DNA from: Odontesthes bonariensis
Lineage: Eukaryota; Chordata; Actinopteri; Atheriniformes; Atherinopsidae
Length of the DNA stretch: 64,000 bases
Assembly: GCF_027942865.1 (NCBI RefSeq)
Contig: NC_134519.1
Coordinates: 19,936,248-20,000,247, forward strand
Reading direction: 5' to 3'
Below are positions 30,890 through 44,000 of this stretch, piece after piece. A program made the translations under genes and the position numbers. Each line of letters begins with the position of its first letter. Positions within the stretch are counted from its first letter, which is position 1. The notes below the pieces were generated by a model. It saw only the letters and a program-made list of their open reading frames with translations, did not search any database and was not told the DNA's origin.

Positions 30890-33800
30890 AGTACACTGCG
30901 TCCTGACAGTCTCGTTTTTCCACTTAAGTATAGAATGCATCCACATTTCTACCGAACTTTGTCCATGCCAGGCTCAAGGACAAATGTTAATTGAAGGTCT
31001 AATAGTCCTTTTTATGTTTTCTGGTATTCAGCTTTCCTGTTTTGGTTATTCTTCGCAGTCTGTGCATTTTCTGCTAGCTGCAGTCAAAAGGAATGACCTA
31101 CAATTGAGAAACTTGCCTTACAAAACAGAAAGGGGCACAGGTGGTTGTACATCTTAATGATGCACAGGAAGGACTCGAAGTCCTTGTAGTAGCATGCTGT
31201 TCCAATATTACAATAGAATAAATTAGCGAGAAACACATTTAGGCTATGAGGTCAGTTACTTTCACTTTTAGGTATCACTAAAAGGAAAAACTTTGCAAAC
31301 AGTGGCACAAAGTCGTCTCTAATTTCTAATCACATCCTCATGATGCTTTACATAATTTCTGTAATGAAGTGAAGATTTTGACACCCTTTACTCTCACATG
31401 AGGTCTCCTAAAGTGAAAACCTGATCTTTCTCTTCACTGTCAGAAATGATGCATGATGCCACACCTCTATGAGCAGGTGGTTCTTTTCTGAGGAACCCTA
31501 TAAAGATGGATAGATATGGGTCAGTGTGCTGGAGCTCATGGGGCTGCAGAGCACCCAGTTCCTATTTTGTCTTGAAGCCATGGTGGCATACCTCTGCCTG
31601 CTTGACTGCCAACTCCCCGATATAATGAAACCAATGACACTCATTACCCTCAATTACAAAAGATTTGGGGCCGGGTAGTTATTGGCCTTAGGTACTCATG
31701 GACAAAAACCGTATGAAAAATGGGAATCGTGTAAGAAAGTATGTTTTTTTTTTTTTTTTGTGAAATCTATTTATGGTGTCTCAGGTGCTGGTTTATTGTG
31801 GTGCCTGTGATCTTTCTACTGGCTGCCTTGCAAACAGGCAATCAGGTGCAGCCTTATGCTGGACTATCTAATTTCTTAGCCAGCCAGAGCTCTTGACTTC
31901 TGGAAGAATTAGGTCCATTAACCTCTAAAGGATCAAATAGTTCGATATTGAAAGGCATGCTGGCATCTGACCAGATAAATGGTTTTCTGTGAATTCATTT
32001 GCGGTGCTCCTGTGGTGTAACACTTGAATCGCAATGGAAAGAATATGTTACATACGCTTTAACTTAAGAAAGCTTTGAACACCCTAACATGTAAATGTCC
32101 TGAGTTTCCAGCCCAAATGAAGATTTATTGGCAAAAACAGAGGATTTAAGGCTCCAAACAACGAAAACCTTGGAACTATTTTTATCTTTGAGGTGTGAGG
32201 CCCATTTGGCACTACATTGCAATGGATTTTACTGCCAGTGTGATGCACTCCTAAAAAACCTCTTGTGAAAGCACAAGGATATGTATTTCATGCCCTCGCA
32301 GCATGATAATACATGTGTCAACTGAGAAATTAAATTATTTGAGAGTGCAGCTTCATGTCTGACCTTTTAGTGCTGGAAACAAGTTCTACTTCTGCAAATA
32401 CACACACACCCATATATACACAGAACAGTTTTATGACAAGCTCTTCAAAGGGGATTGTTGTCGTGCCCATATGAGTAAAGATTCTGCAAATATCTAAGCT
32501 CTACCAGATTTATGAAAACAATTATATCAGATGTCCTATGGTTTTTATGGGTTTAAATCTTGTGTCTAAAATCTAAATTATTTGCCGACTCGTCAAAACA
32601 TCCAATGACCCTCAAGTGCTTTAGATGATGGCATTACCAAAACGGACAACGAATGTCAGCTGGTAACTTTAAGCTGTGGTCTCTTGACACACATTTATGT
32701 TTCAGAAGAAACCTGACAAAAAGAATAAAAGTGTACAAAGTAAAATATGGGATGTTAAATTGTTGCAATACTCCATCCAATGCTCCCTTATCTTTCCCCC
32801 TTGAGGTGCTGAGTGTGTACTGTTGTCATGCTTCAAAGTGTCACTGAGTTGCTGTTATTCTGGCTCAGATTGCATCAACATGAGAATATTTAAATTTTCA
32901 AAGGGACATTTGACTGATTACACATCAAAAAATAGTTTAATTGCCGTGGAGTGTGCTACACAGCTTGTGAGAGCAGTTGTGTGTTTTCTGAGGACCTCAG
33001 ATGAGCTTTCTAAAATTTTGAGAAAAACTCATCTTAATTGGGTTTGGAGCATAAACTATTGTTTTTTCCGTGTTCAGTGAAGGATATATATGCATGTAAT
33101 AACAAAGAATTATAAATAGCTATAGTTCAAAACTGTTTGAACATAAATAATCAAGATTAAGATTTTCATGATGTGTAGTATTTTTTTTTATTAAATTATG
33201 TCCTATGTATGGTCCCCTATTACAAGCATTGGAATGGTTTACTATAACTGAACATTGTGATCGTTGAACTGAACGTTGATTATCATATCCCAGAAAATGT
33301 CTATATGCTATAATAGGCAAGTAAGGTCTACTTTCACTGATGATAGATTTGAAAATAAAATACAGTAAATTGCAAACAGTAGTGACACTGATTACTTCAA
33401 ATCCAATCATAAAATAAAACTTGAGAATTTTGGCAATTTCTTTTTTTTTTGGCTCCCCCTACGGATGTAGGATGTAACACCACTCTCATTAAAGAAATCT
33501 CTGTGTGAGACCTGAAGATGTACATCTATTCTCATAAACTTGTTGTCATACTGAAGAGGCCACAAAGATACCATCAAAAGCCCACACAAATGTCAAGCGA
33601 CTGTAAAGGCAAACCGTGTAGTGCGGGGCTGGAAACCAAGGTCGTGAACTGCGGTATCTCAGCCCCCTGCTGCTCCAGGGCATTTCAAGCCCAGAAATGT
33701 GCACTACAAGAGTTAATGTGCTTCAAAGGGAGTCAGAAGCACATAGGTTTGAGGTTCACAAATGTAGTGTTGCTTTAACACAATAAATAAGAGAGCTAGC

Positions 33801-34631
33801 TAGCTAGGTGCGGTTGCCAGTTGTTCAAATTTAAAACTGTTCTCAGCCGTTCAAACCTTGAAAACCACCAAAAGTTTGAACAATTTAGAACAGTTTAGAC
33901 TTGATTTTAACACTCCCATGGATATTTGTACTGACCAGCATGAAACAGGCAGTCAAATTCCACAATCCCTGCAAATATAATGCAAGTTGTTTTATGTAAA
34001 ATAAAAAACTAAATTCTCTGTAAAATAAAATTTTATGGCAAGCCACAATTGGTGATTTTTCATATTACCTTATAATTGTCATATAATTCACAGTCCATTT
34101 ATCTTTTCTAATAATTTTTCATTCTTAAACATTTCAGGGGGAAAAAAATCAGTGAAATCAAACAGAAAAGTAGAAAAATTACAGATCTTTTCTTTTTCAC
34201 AGTGTGGTTTGGTAAAATAATTGTCCCATGGACACAGATGGTAAGCCCCTACAAAATCCTTTTCACAGCGAAGAAAAAGACAAGTATGAAAAATACAGAT
34301 AGAGTTTGTGGTTTTGTCTGTCCAAGGTATATTACATTTGTTTTCCATCATTTCACTTCTTTTTTTTGTTCCATTGGCTCAGAATGGCTCAGCTCCAACC
34401 ATTCTGTCTCTCTGTTGTCTTATTCCATCGTCTTATAGTTGCTTTGTTTAACACATTGGCCATTTTTACGTCTGTTTGTGGTCTTTTATGCCGTTTGGAC
34501 ACTTTGTGTGACATTGTTGGTAATTTTTCTACACCTAATTGCAATAATTTTATATGTCTCTGTGGTTGTTTTGTGTGTCTTTGTGGTCATTTTTTGCTTT
34601 ATTCACATCTTCTTTGCAAAGCATTTATATA

Positions 34632-34685
<54 letters not shown>

Positions 34686-35140
34686 TTTTTTAAGAATATA
34701 CATACTTCTGCAATAAGACCACAGGACTCTCAACTCCTCTCATCCAAGAGCCTGTGTCATGCAGCTTTTTTCTAATCGAAAGGCAACATCACAAACAGAG
34801 ATTGTGAAGGGTTCTTCAACGAAAGCACAGCATCAATGAATACTATGAGTTGTTTTAGAAAGAATAGATCGAGTTTTTGGAACACGTCGCAGTTTTGACT
34901 AAATGATATATTTGTATATATGCAGAAAAACTGGAATCCAAATTCAGACATTTGAAATCATGTTTTCTTATTCTTAACAGTTAGACGGTTTAAAGAAACA
35001 CTGTTATCCTAAATTTAAACATCTATAAAGGAAAATAGAGATATAAGAAAATCCACTTTAAAACCACGAACATGTCCTTAAAAACACTTTTCAGATGCTT
35101 TCAATGGATTTAATTTCTTATATTAATGGGAATCTAAGCC
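30890..35140. other. Long stretch without a recognised gene
   Basis: Either intergenic or intronic to a transcript starting near 30.9 kb. It contains a poly-T run at 31743-31760 and a TG microsatellite at 34636-34684. The ORFs through that microsatellite (CVCVCV) are artefacts. Confidence 0.45.
34636..34684. repeat. (TG)n microsatellite
   Basis: About 24 uninterrupted TG units. Confidence 0.98.
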
Positions 35141-35149
35141 CACTGCACC

Positions 35150-35626
35150 ATGATTCCTTCGTCTCTCTTGATCCGGTCACTCAGTCAAGGAGGGAAGAAG
35201 GTGCAGCTGAATCGGTCTGAAAGCACTTGTGAGTATTCTCATGTATTCAACCAGCCATCTAGCGCACCTGTACCTGTATTCGACCACCTCACAAAAGGAG
35301 CATCTTCAACTCCACTAAGGAGCAACTCCAGAGAGAGACAGCTGCTCGGTGAGAGTGGTGGAGGGAGGCGGTGTTTCGCAATCAAACCGCACCAGCGCTG
35401 CTGCGAGGCTACAGCCGGCTGTACCTGCTCTCATCTGGCTCACAGACACACCGTGACAGTGATTCTCTGCATGATGCGGGAAGGCCTAAGACAGAAAACC
35501 TGTTACACACTGCACATGTGACGGCTGGCAGTCCCGTCGAGTCCTCCTCCGTAAATTAATTAGCGCGGACGACTTTGCGCTTCTGAGAGTCTCGGATTTT
35601 GGTGACTTAATGAGGATATTGCGGCA
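35150..35626 (+). promoter_or_regulatory. clcn2: Probable clcn2 promoter and 5' UTR
   Basis: A CG-richer segment immediately upstream of the clcn2 start codon. It contains several small upstream frames and no clear TATA box. The exact start site cannot be placed. Confidence 0.45.
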
Positions 35627-35677
35627 ATGGTGAAGGGCAAAACCGTGGAACGGACGCTACAGTACCAGCAAACTTTG
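35627..35677 (+). CDS. clcn2: clcn2 coding exon 1 (residues 1-17)
   Basis: Starts [17 protein letters not shown], with donor TTTG|GTGAGT. The end LQYQQTL matches the family; the first residues vary among vertebrates. Confidence 0.85.
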
Positions 35678-38006
35678 GTGAGTTTTGGATGATGTCATAG
35701 ATTCTGTTTGCAGTCATGCGTCGGGCATGTTGGGCTGTCATGGAGGCGCGTTTGACTGGAGGATGGAGACACAGCTGCCGCTTGCTCTGCTGCATCCTGG
35801 AGGAGAATAATGGGAGACAACGTGGTGCTCTTGTCTAAAATACCCCCTCATAGATAAGACGTGAGATGCTTTTCATGTGCTGTCTATCTTCAGTGAGATT
35901 CAGGTGCCCTCTCTGATCGCCATCCATTCACCTTGATCCACAGGTGTTGCATCACTCTCTGCCTGCTGAAACCCACCCACATGATTAATTCTTTTCAATC
36001 TAGATTTGAACAAGTCATGTCGGATTAATTTGTTCAGCTGGCTGAAATGCACGTATTGTCATCTCCAGTCACTATATATACGGTCTAATAAGTCATTATC
36101 AAGATGTCAATATCCTTGAAATATAAAGTAGACCCTCTACTGCTACATTTCACTCATGTGTCTGATCTCCTCTATTTCTCTTGCTTATGCCCCTTCTTCT
36201 ATACCTCTGTCATCATCCTCTCAGTCCTTCCTGTTTGCTGGAGTGGCCCCTTGTATGAACTAAAAGTGGAGTATTTCTGAATATTAATTGCCTAATGCAC
36301 TAGTTTTATCCACTCATGTCATTGCAGGATTGACAGTGATACCCTGGAGCACTTTATCTATATTCAGATAAAGAGACAGAGAGACAGACAGGAGGAAGGG
36401 AACAAGGGAAGTCAAGGGAACTGGTGGATATGTCTGTCGTCCCACACTGAGTGCAATTATCTGTCATCATCTCTCTGATCTTTAATTCTCTGTGCATGTA
36501 CAGATTTGTAACTACATGTTCACAACTGCAGGACATGACACGAATGGTCTGCGGGTCAGACTGTTTTCACACATCTCTGTTGGGCTTCGCACTGTGGTGT
36601 TTTTCTCATTTTGTTGCTGTGGAGATCAATCCCAAGCCATGTGTCTCACTGTAAAGATCAATAGCGATGTAAAATGGCAGTCGAAGTCTCTGAGGATTGG
36701 ACCGTGTTGTCTTACCCACCCTCTTATCTGACCACATTGCTTGGATCAATTGCTTTATCATTAACTCGCTGCTTGCCAGTCCCAATAATAGACACGCATG
36801 TGTATTACTGCAGATGTATATGATGGTACAGTGTGTGTTCCACTGGTGGTTTTCACTGCAAAGTGACAGCACAATTCATCAAGTGCTTTCCCTCAGGACA
36901 AGTGTTACATCAGGATTGTTCTTTCAGAAAACTGAATGATGCATAGAGAAAGATATAATCCAAATAAATAAATAAATAAATACATAAGAAAACTGATAAG
37001 TGAAGGCTTTTAGAGTGTCTTGCAGGGTAGCTGCAGTCTAAAATTGGATAATGTCGACAACAGAAGCCATTATTTTTTATTGGTTTGCCATTGATAAGAT
37101 TGAGAGGATTTTCAGGCATGTGGTCGCATGGACTTTAGCAGCAAAGAAACACTGGTGCTGTGATAGAGCTGAGCAGCTGACACAAAGCAGTCCAGGAAAA
37201 ATACAGATCTGCTCGATAAACTTTCCGTTGGAGGAGGAGGTGGCACAGAAAAGTAATTTCTTCATTTTCAGGTTATGTACTAAAACAACAAAAGAAGGAA
37301 GATTTTATTGAGTACTTAGAGCTTTTACAGTTGCTAGACTTTATTCTTTTTGGCACTATGATGAAAATAAACCAATTCACGGCTCCTAGTGGTAATGGAG
37401 CTTGACAAATGGTGAGCATTGTTTGAATAACTGGTGTAATTACATTGCAGATGGCGATGTTATGAAATGACCACATTTTTCATTAAAGCTACCATTAAAA
37501 AAAATAATATTCTTACTTGTATATGATATCTTTTCACATAATGTGCACCAGTACTTCACCATTTTTCAAAGAGAAGAATAAAACAGAGGAAAGAAACCAT
37601 GAATATTGTCATGAAAAAAAAACATCTGAATAAACTCAGGTCTTTATTTTAGGCTGCGGCCATTGTGTTTGGGTCAGTTCACATCCGTCAGATGCAGTGC
37701 ATGCTGGGACAGAAGGTTGTGTCTTGTCTGCTTCCCTGGTGTCTCGTTTGATGGAGTAATGGAACCGATAATTTGGAGAGGAGGCAGGTCAGACACTGAA
37801 TGAAAAGAGACTGAGGCAGTTGAAGATGTGGAGGTTTTGCTATGAAGTATTCCAGCTCTCCATCTGAAACCTCTTTGGAAGCCTTTTTCAGAGATATGGG
37901 AGGTCTGGATGTGTTATAGGGTTTGCTGAAGTGTACAGTATGTGTTTTTTCTCGTTTCAGAAGCGTGGGCAAGTCTGCTTAATAAGTTGTGTACGTGCAG
38001 GTAGTT

Positions 38007-38048
<42 letters not shown>

Positions 38049-41000
38049 AGTGAGTGAGTGAGTGTGGGAGTGGGAGGGTATGTCGTGTTGCTCTGCACCT
38101 ACATGCTCACTTGCCTACACGTTCAAGCTCATGTAAGAGCAGATGTCAGTGACAGCATGTCTGTCCACTTGCGGGGGTCTGAGGATTTAGCCATTGTAAG
38201 GATCATTTATCATCTACCTGGGAAGAAAAAGCCCCTCCCTCGACACGGGGCACTGCAGCGCTGCAGAAATAGATACACGGCTCATGCAGTTGCACTTTGA
38301 AGGCATGTTTGTGTGTGTCTTATTTTTCTGAACAATGCCCTGCACTGACTGTGAAGGCACACGTCCACCAAGATCCAAAGGTCACTGTTTTAGACCTCTT
38401 TTTATTTTGCCTCTAGTTGATGAATATTTAAAGCCACACTACTGCAACATTTCTTTGTGAAATACACACACAGATGCAACCGAAGACATATATATATGTA
38501 TGTGTCTGAATCATGTATTTTTACATACTGAGCACCAGCCAATACATCTTAGCATATACAACTGCACATACAGTACTAAAACTGCACATACTGGTAATGC
38601 GCATTGTGCTGAAATCAGACCCAGATTGTCTCCTGAACAGCTCTGAATCAGCACTCTGTCCACAGAAAAATGGACTCACCAGTGTGAGATCTCTTTTGTA
38701 TTGTTCAGTATAAAGTGTCACTGACCAGTTGGTTGGTAAATATGAACATGCTGTTTGCAGTGTACTTCTGGCTCTTTGAAGGACTTCTGGGTTTTGAAAC
38801 AAACTAGTGTTGCTGTACCTCTCGTTGCCATATGGTGCAGCTAGCTGGAGAATTTTCTTTGTCTTTTGTGAAGAAACACAAACATTCAAGGATTCAAGTA
38901 TCACATCTATGTAGATATATTTTCAGCTTTTTTGCTGTCTCTGTTGTTGTTGCAAACGCACACATAAAAGCGCTGTCTCCTCCGGTGGGGTCTAATTTCT
39001 CATAGTCAGCACTCTGTCTGTTCTCTCACACAGATGTTGGCGTGAGTCCATTGCAGGTCTTGTCACTTCTAAATAGTGCTGTTACCTGCGACACATAGCA
39101 CGAGCCTCTGAAGAGACTGCAGAGCAAGGAAAAAAGGAAAATAAATAGATAAACATCACCAATATCACACGACATGAACTATTAACAATACCACATACTT
39201 GATTTTAAGTTAAATTATTACCAAAATACCACTGTTTGTTTTTAGGATACATGAGCATATAAACACCACTTTAAAGCAGAAGCTGTTCAATGGGAAGAAA
39301 GTTTGTCCCTTTTCACACATGAGAAAAATAACATCAATGGCTTCATAAATGACCGCTGGGATAGGCTCCAGCCCCCCCGCAACCCGACCGACGGATTCAG
39401 CGGTATAGAAAATGGATGGATGGGCTTCATAAATGTGCTAAAGCTATGGCACCCAGTAATTCACTCATTGGTCACTTTCTCATTAGTGTTCCTCAACCTT
39501 CATTCAGACATGCCCTGTAAAAGTGATGAAAAGAGCAAAGATATGCATGTAACGTTTCCAATTCAAGCAAGACTGGACAATGCATGTTGAGCGGTGCATT
39601 GTGCTAGTATTTGTAGAGACAGAGTTTTCTCTTAACAACTTGTCATGCAAGCTGAAAATGTCACTTTTTTTACATATTCTACGTGTTTAGGGTTTTGAAC
39701 AGTCAGTGTTTAACTCACAAAAGGGTGCTGGTGCAAGAAATTTCGGGCACCTTCTAGGTGATGTTAATTGTGTCCATTTTGTGTTTATTACTTATCAATG
39801 TAAGGTGTTCTTTCATGCTGAAACCTTGAAAATTCTACTAAAATATTGCATGAAAATAACTGATTTGTACGGAAGCCCAGAGTGGATGTGGTACGTATAA
39901 ACTTTTTTCTGATGGTTTTCTCGAGATAACGAGATAATTATGTCGTTATCTCGAGAAAACAATGATTGTTTCTTGAGATAACGAGTTAATTTACAGATGG
40001 TTTTCGAGGCCACTTTTTCTCCCCTAGTACGCCCCTGTTTATATGTATTTCTAGGTGTACCCATTTTTACCCCCCTTTCATTGAAAGTGAATAAAGTAGC
40101 CTATGAATCAAACATGGAATGTGGAGCGTTTATGTAACCATTCTGCTTGTGAAAATGCACAAAGCAAATCCCACTGGTGTGACAAGCATTTCGTTTTCTA
40201 GAGATAACGAGTTATTTATCTCGTTATCTCAAGAAAACGATAACGGCACCTCCCGTGCATCATTCGGTAACCATGGAGACGGCCTGGTCCCCTCAGCTGG
40301 TCACTGATGAAGTTGACTATATCTACAAGATCACTTAGGTGTGAACGCCTATTGAGCTGCAGTCGAGCGAGCCGTCTCCTTAAATGACGCGGGCTGATAT
40401 GAAAGTTATCTCTACAAGACAAACAAATTGCGAACACATAAAACACATATAAACAGGGGGGGGACTGGGGAGAAAAAGTGGCCTCGAAAACCATCGGTAA
40501 ATTAACTCGTTATCTCGAGAAAACCATCAAAAAAAAAGTTTATACGTACCACGTCCGCTCTGGACTTAGATTTGTCATATTTTTGGCAATATTTTATTTT
40601 TTGATATTCAGGGTTGCTAATAATACCAAATGGACTCCAAATGTTAATTGACTGATTATGTGTGTGTTTGCGCACACTTGTGCTTGTCTGCAACCAGACG
40701 AACAGCATCCATTGCAGATGAAGTGTTTTTAGACGGTGAGGTTTAAATACCCAAGTTGGATGCAGGTACCTAAAATTTCAGTTGTTGAAATTGCACCACT
40801 TGAAAATATGTGAACTGAAAATGTCACATATGCTCATTTAATATCACAAAACCATAGAAAGAGGTTTCGGTGTGTCGAACTTCCCTGCTTTAAATCGTGG
40901 CATTTAAACCTGCTGCAAGGATAATCTGTGGCTGATACATGCTAAATAACCAGCTCCCTCCACGAGTTGCTTTCTGACAAGGTGTCACTTTTTCTGCTTG

Positions 41001-44000
41001 AACCTTCAGTCTCTCTGACATCAGTCCCTCCCCTCAGCACAACTTCTGTGCCGCTTTAGCGTGAATACCCTGTCTTGTGCATTTTCACTTGTCTTGGTTT
41101 CGCACATGTACACAAGTCTCTTTGGGTGCATCGAGGTTGTGCATGTTTATTTTGTTGCGCTTGTGAGAGAGCTCTGACTCATAGTTAAGTCTTCTAAAAG
41201 CAGCCTACGCTAGCTATATTGATGCAAATATGGACAGCAGAATGAGTCAAATTTGTCACTTCGTCCTCTAATTTAATTTTCAGCCTTGTCCCTGGACGCT
41301 GCAGGGTTCAGATTAGCTTACTTTAGTCCCTCTGTTTGTTCTCTGGTCTCATCAATACACACTCAGGATTCACTCAAGTATTCACAATGACACAACCATA
41401 TATTCGATCTAATGCATTGAATATTTTTCCTGCACCGATGGGTCCCATCACTTTCACACATTGCAAAAAAGAACCGAATAAAATCGACTCATGACTATGT
41501 ATTAATACAAGCAGTAGGGATGAAAGTTTTACATGATCTTCATCTTCAGAATGTTGAATATTTGCCCTTGCTTTATAAATGATCTTGCAGTGCCTTACTG
41601 AACAATAAAGTACTTTTTAGCTCATCTGTTGTGCTAGGCTTGCACATGAAAGGTGGCAGAGAGAGTGATGTGGCAGTAAAGTGGGGGGTCTTACTCAGTG
41701 GAAAGTTGGTGGACATGTGGTGCAGTCATCTTGTTAAAAAGTTGGTGGGTGATCGGGAACAGTATTGTTGAGTCATATCCTAGTTGTAGTTTTTTTGGGG
41801 TGGGAATTATATAAGCTATCAGCTGATAGCTGATGTGAGCTCTGCATATCAGCTGATATCATAAGGGAATATTCCTCATTTTGAGGTAGTGTTTCTAAAT
41901 GTCTCATACGGATCCGTCAGAAGTCTAGTGTGATTCTACAACAGGCAAGGCTGTGAAACTACTGAAAGCCTTTGTGATCCAGTGTTATGTCTCTAGAATG
42001 GTGGTACAATCCCTGTCGGACAGGGTGAAATCCAGAATCTGGTGAGGTTTTGCCTTGACCAGATCACTGTATTGGTAATCTGTATTTTCTCAATGTTAAC
42101 TTTAAAGCAATACAATGTAACTTCTCAAAAAGCCCATTATGGAGCTCCCCCTACAGGCTGTTACGAGAGCAACTCTAGTCCGGTCTCTTGCTTTGTCGGC
42201 CTCTCTCTTTCTCTTCCTTGCTTCATCAGTCAACGTCTTCTTCTGTTTCTTCGGTGCCTCTGCCATGATGATCGTACTGACAATGTTGCGCTAGCTTAGC
42301 CTTATACCTGGGAGCGTGAGAGGGGTCTATTTGTTTTTGCGGTAGGTGTGCCAGAAAGCAAGTCGAAGTACTTCCGCTCAGCTCCCGGGCCGGTCCAGCA
42401 AAGTTACATAGAGCAGTTATTCCAACTCAGACCCCCGAAGGGCATAGGAGACAGGCCAATCGTAATATTAAAACTCATTCTAGCCGCACAATTTTTTTCA
42501 AACTGTTATTTTAAGGTAGAAGTGTTACATAGTATTGCTTTAATGAATGCTTCTGTTTAGCCCATTTGGACAAGTGAACCTCTTCAATGTAAAGAAAACT
42601 TGCCACTTATAATAGTGACATTATTTGTAAATCACTTGTTTGTATAATACAGTTATTTTGCTTGAGTTATACTTTGATAGTAATGTATTTACAGTAAGCT
42701 ACTGGTGTCTAGTTTTAGAAGGCAAAGTAGCTAAAGTTTTCTTTTGCAAAATGTAGGGTTACAAGAGTAACATGATCCCTTAAAGTATTTGTGTGCAATG
42801 CTTTAAACAATAATTATACAGTAGCTTTCAACTGGTTAATTTATATTGATGAAATGGTATTACAAGCAGAATACGTACTCATGCTTTCTCTGCATTTGTT
42901 GTTGTTGAAGCATTGAGTCAACGGCTATCTTCTAGAATTTCCACCATCACATGAACCCCATTCTTTCATTTTAAAATTTCTCAGACAAAGAGGGATATAA
43001 AACCAGAGCCAACAATGGTCTGCCTCTCCTGAGATAGAGAACCCAGCAGACTGCCAAAGCGCTCCAAGTTGACAGTTGATTCTGTCTGATTTGCTCAGAG
43101 ATGCTGCTGCTTTCTAGTCGGACATCCAGCTGTTCTGAATGCCATTAACTGTATCTTTAAGTATCTTTTAATGCAGCATTTCTCATCTGCATATAAAATG
43201 AGCAGATGGGAGTGGCTGTATTCAGCTCATGCTATAAATCTAGTTTTCAACATAAGAAAATATTTTGAACACACTGAACTAACAATGTTGTAAATCTGAT
43301 CATTTTAAATGTTTGTCTGTTTATTTGCAAACACTTGCCAAGCACATTCAGAGATAAAGCGACTACATTGATTTCTATATTTTTATGTGAAAACATAGAA
43401 TGTGCGTGATGATTTGAAAAAAGAACAGTCGCAACCTGGCTGAGAATGATCACCTGAATCTGCTCCACTCTGCCTCCGCTTTCCACTTAGCAGTCTTGCT
43501 TCACTCTCACTGCTTTCATTGTGTTGTTTTTCATACAGGAGTAGGCTGTATTGAGTGAAAAGCTCAGTAAACCAACTGGAGCAGCGACAGACAGTTAGTA
43601 ACAAGCTGCTGAACACAGTGGAGCATTTAGCAGCTAAAGACCTAAATGGTTTTCTCAGCGGGAAAAGGCAGAAACAGAAGCGGAGTGAAGCGAGAGTGAA
43701 TATTGGATTCACATTCCGGTCGGCAGAAAAATCGATCCAAATGAATGATAATGTTAGACCTGCGTGGATGTGTTTAACTGATATGTGGGGCAGTGAACTA
43801 CATACTGTACATTTGAAATCTGGTAATGAGTCAGTGTTGTGTTTCTATCCAATTCCTCTTCCCTAAAATAAGCACAACATCTGTTTTTCCAGGTTTAAAT
43901 AGCTAACAGCAGATAAATGGTTGGTTAAAACCTACAGATGACAGCCATATGCTCTATTACCATGTACACCGATAAACTGCCACATTATGACTGCTGACAG

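Larger units (their letters stand above)
35678..39870. other. clcn2 intron 1, first part
   Basis: No gene recognised. It contains a TG microsatellite (38009-38046), an (AAAT)n run at 36961-36980 and a 3' scrap of the ATGG-tail repeat (39350-39423). Confidence 0.5.

Noticed and set aside
34306..34775. Three overlapping frames containing CVCVCV runs
   Set aside because: They are translations of the TG microsatellite.
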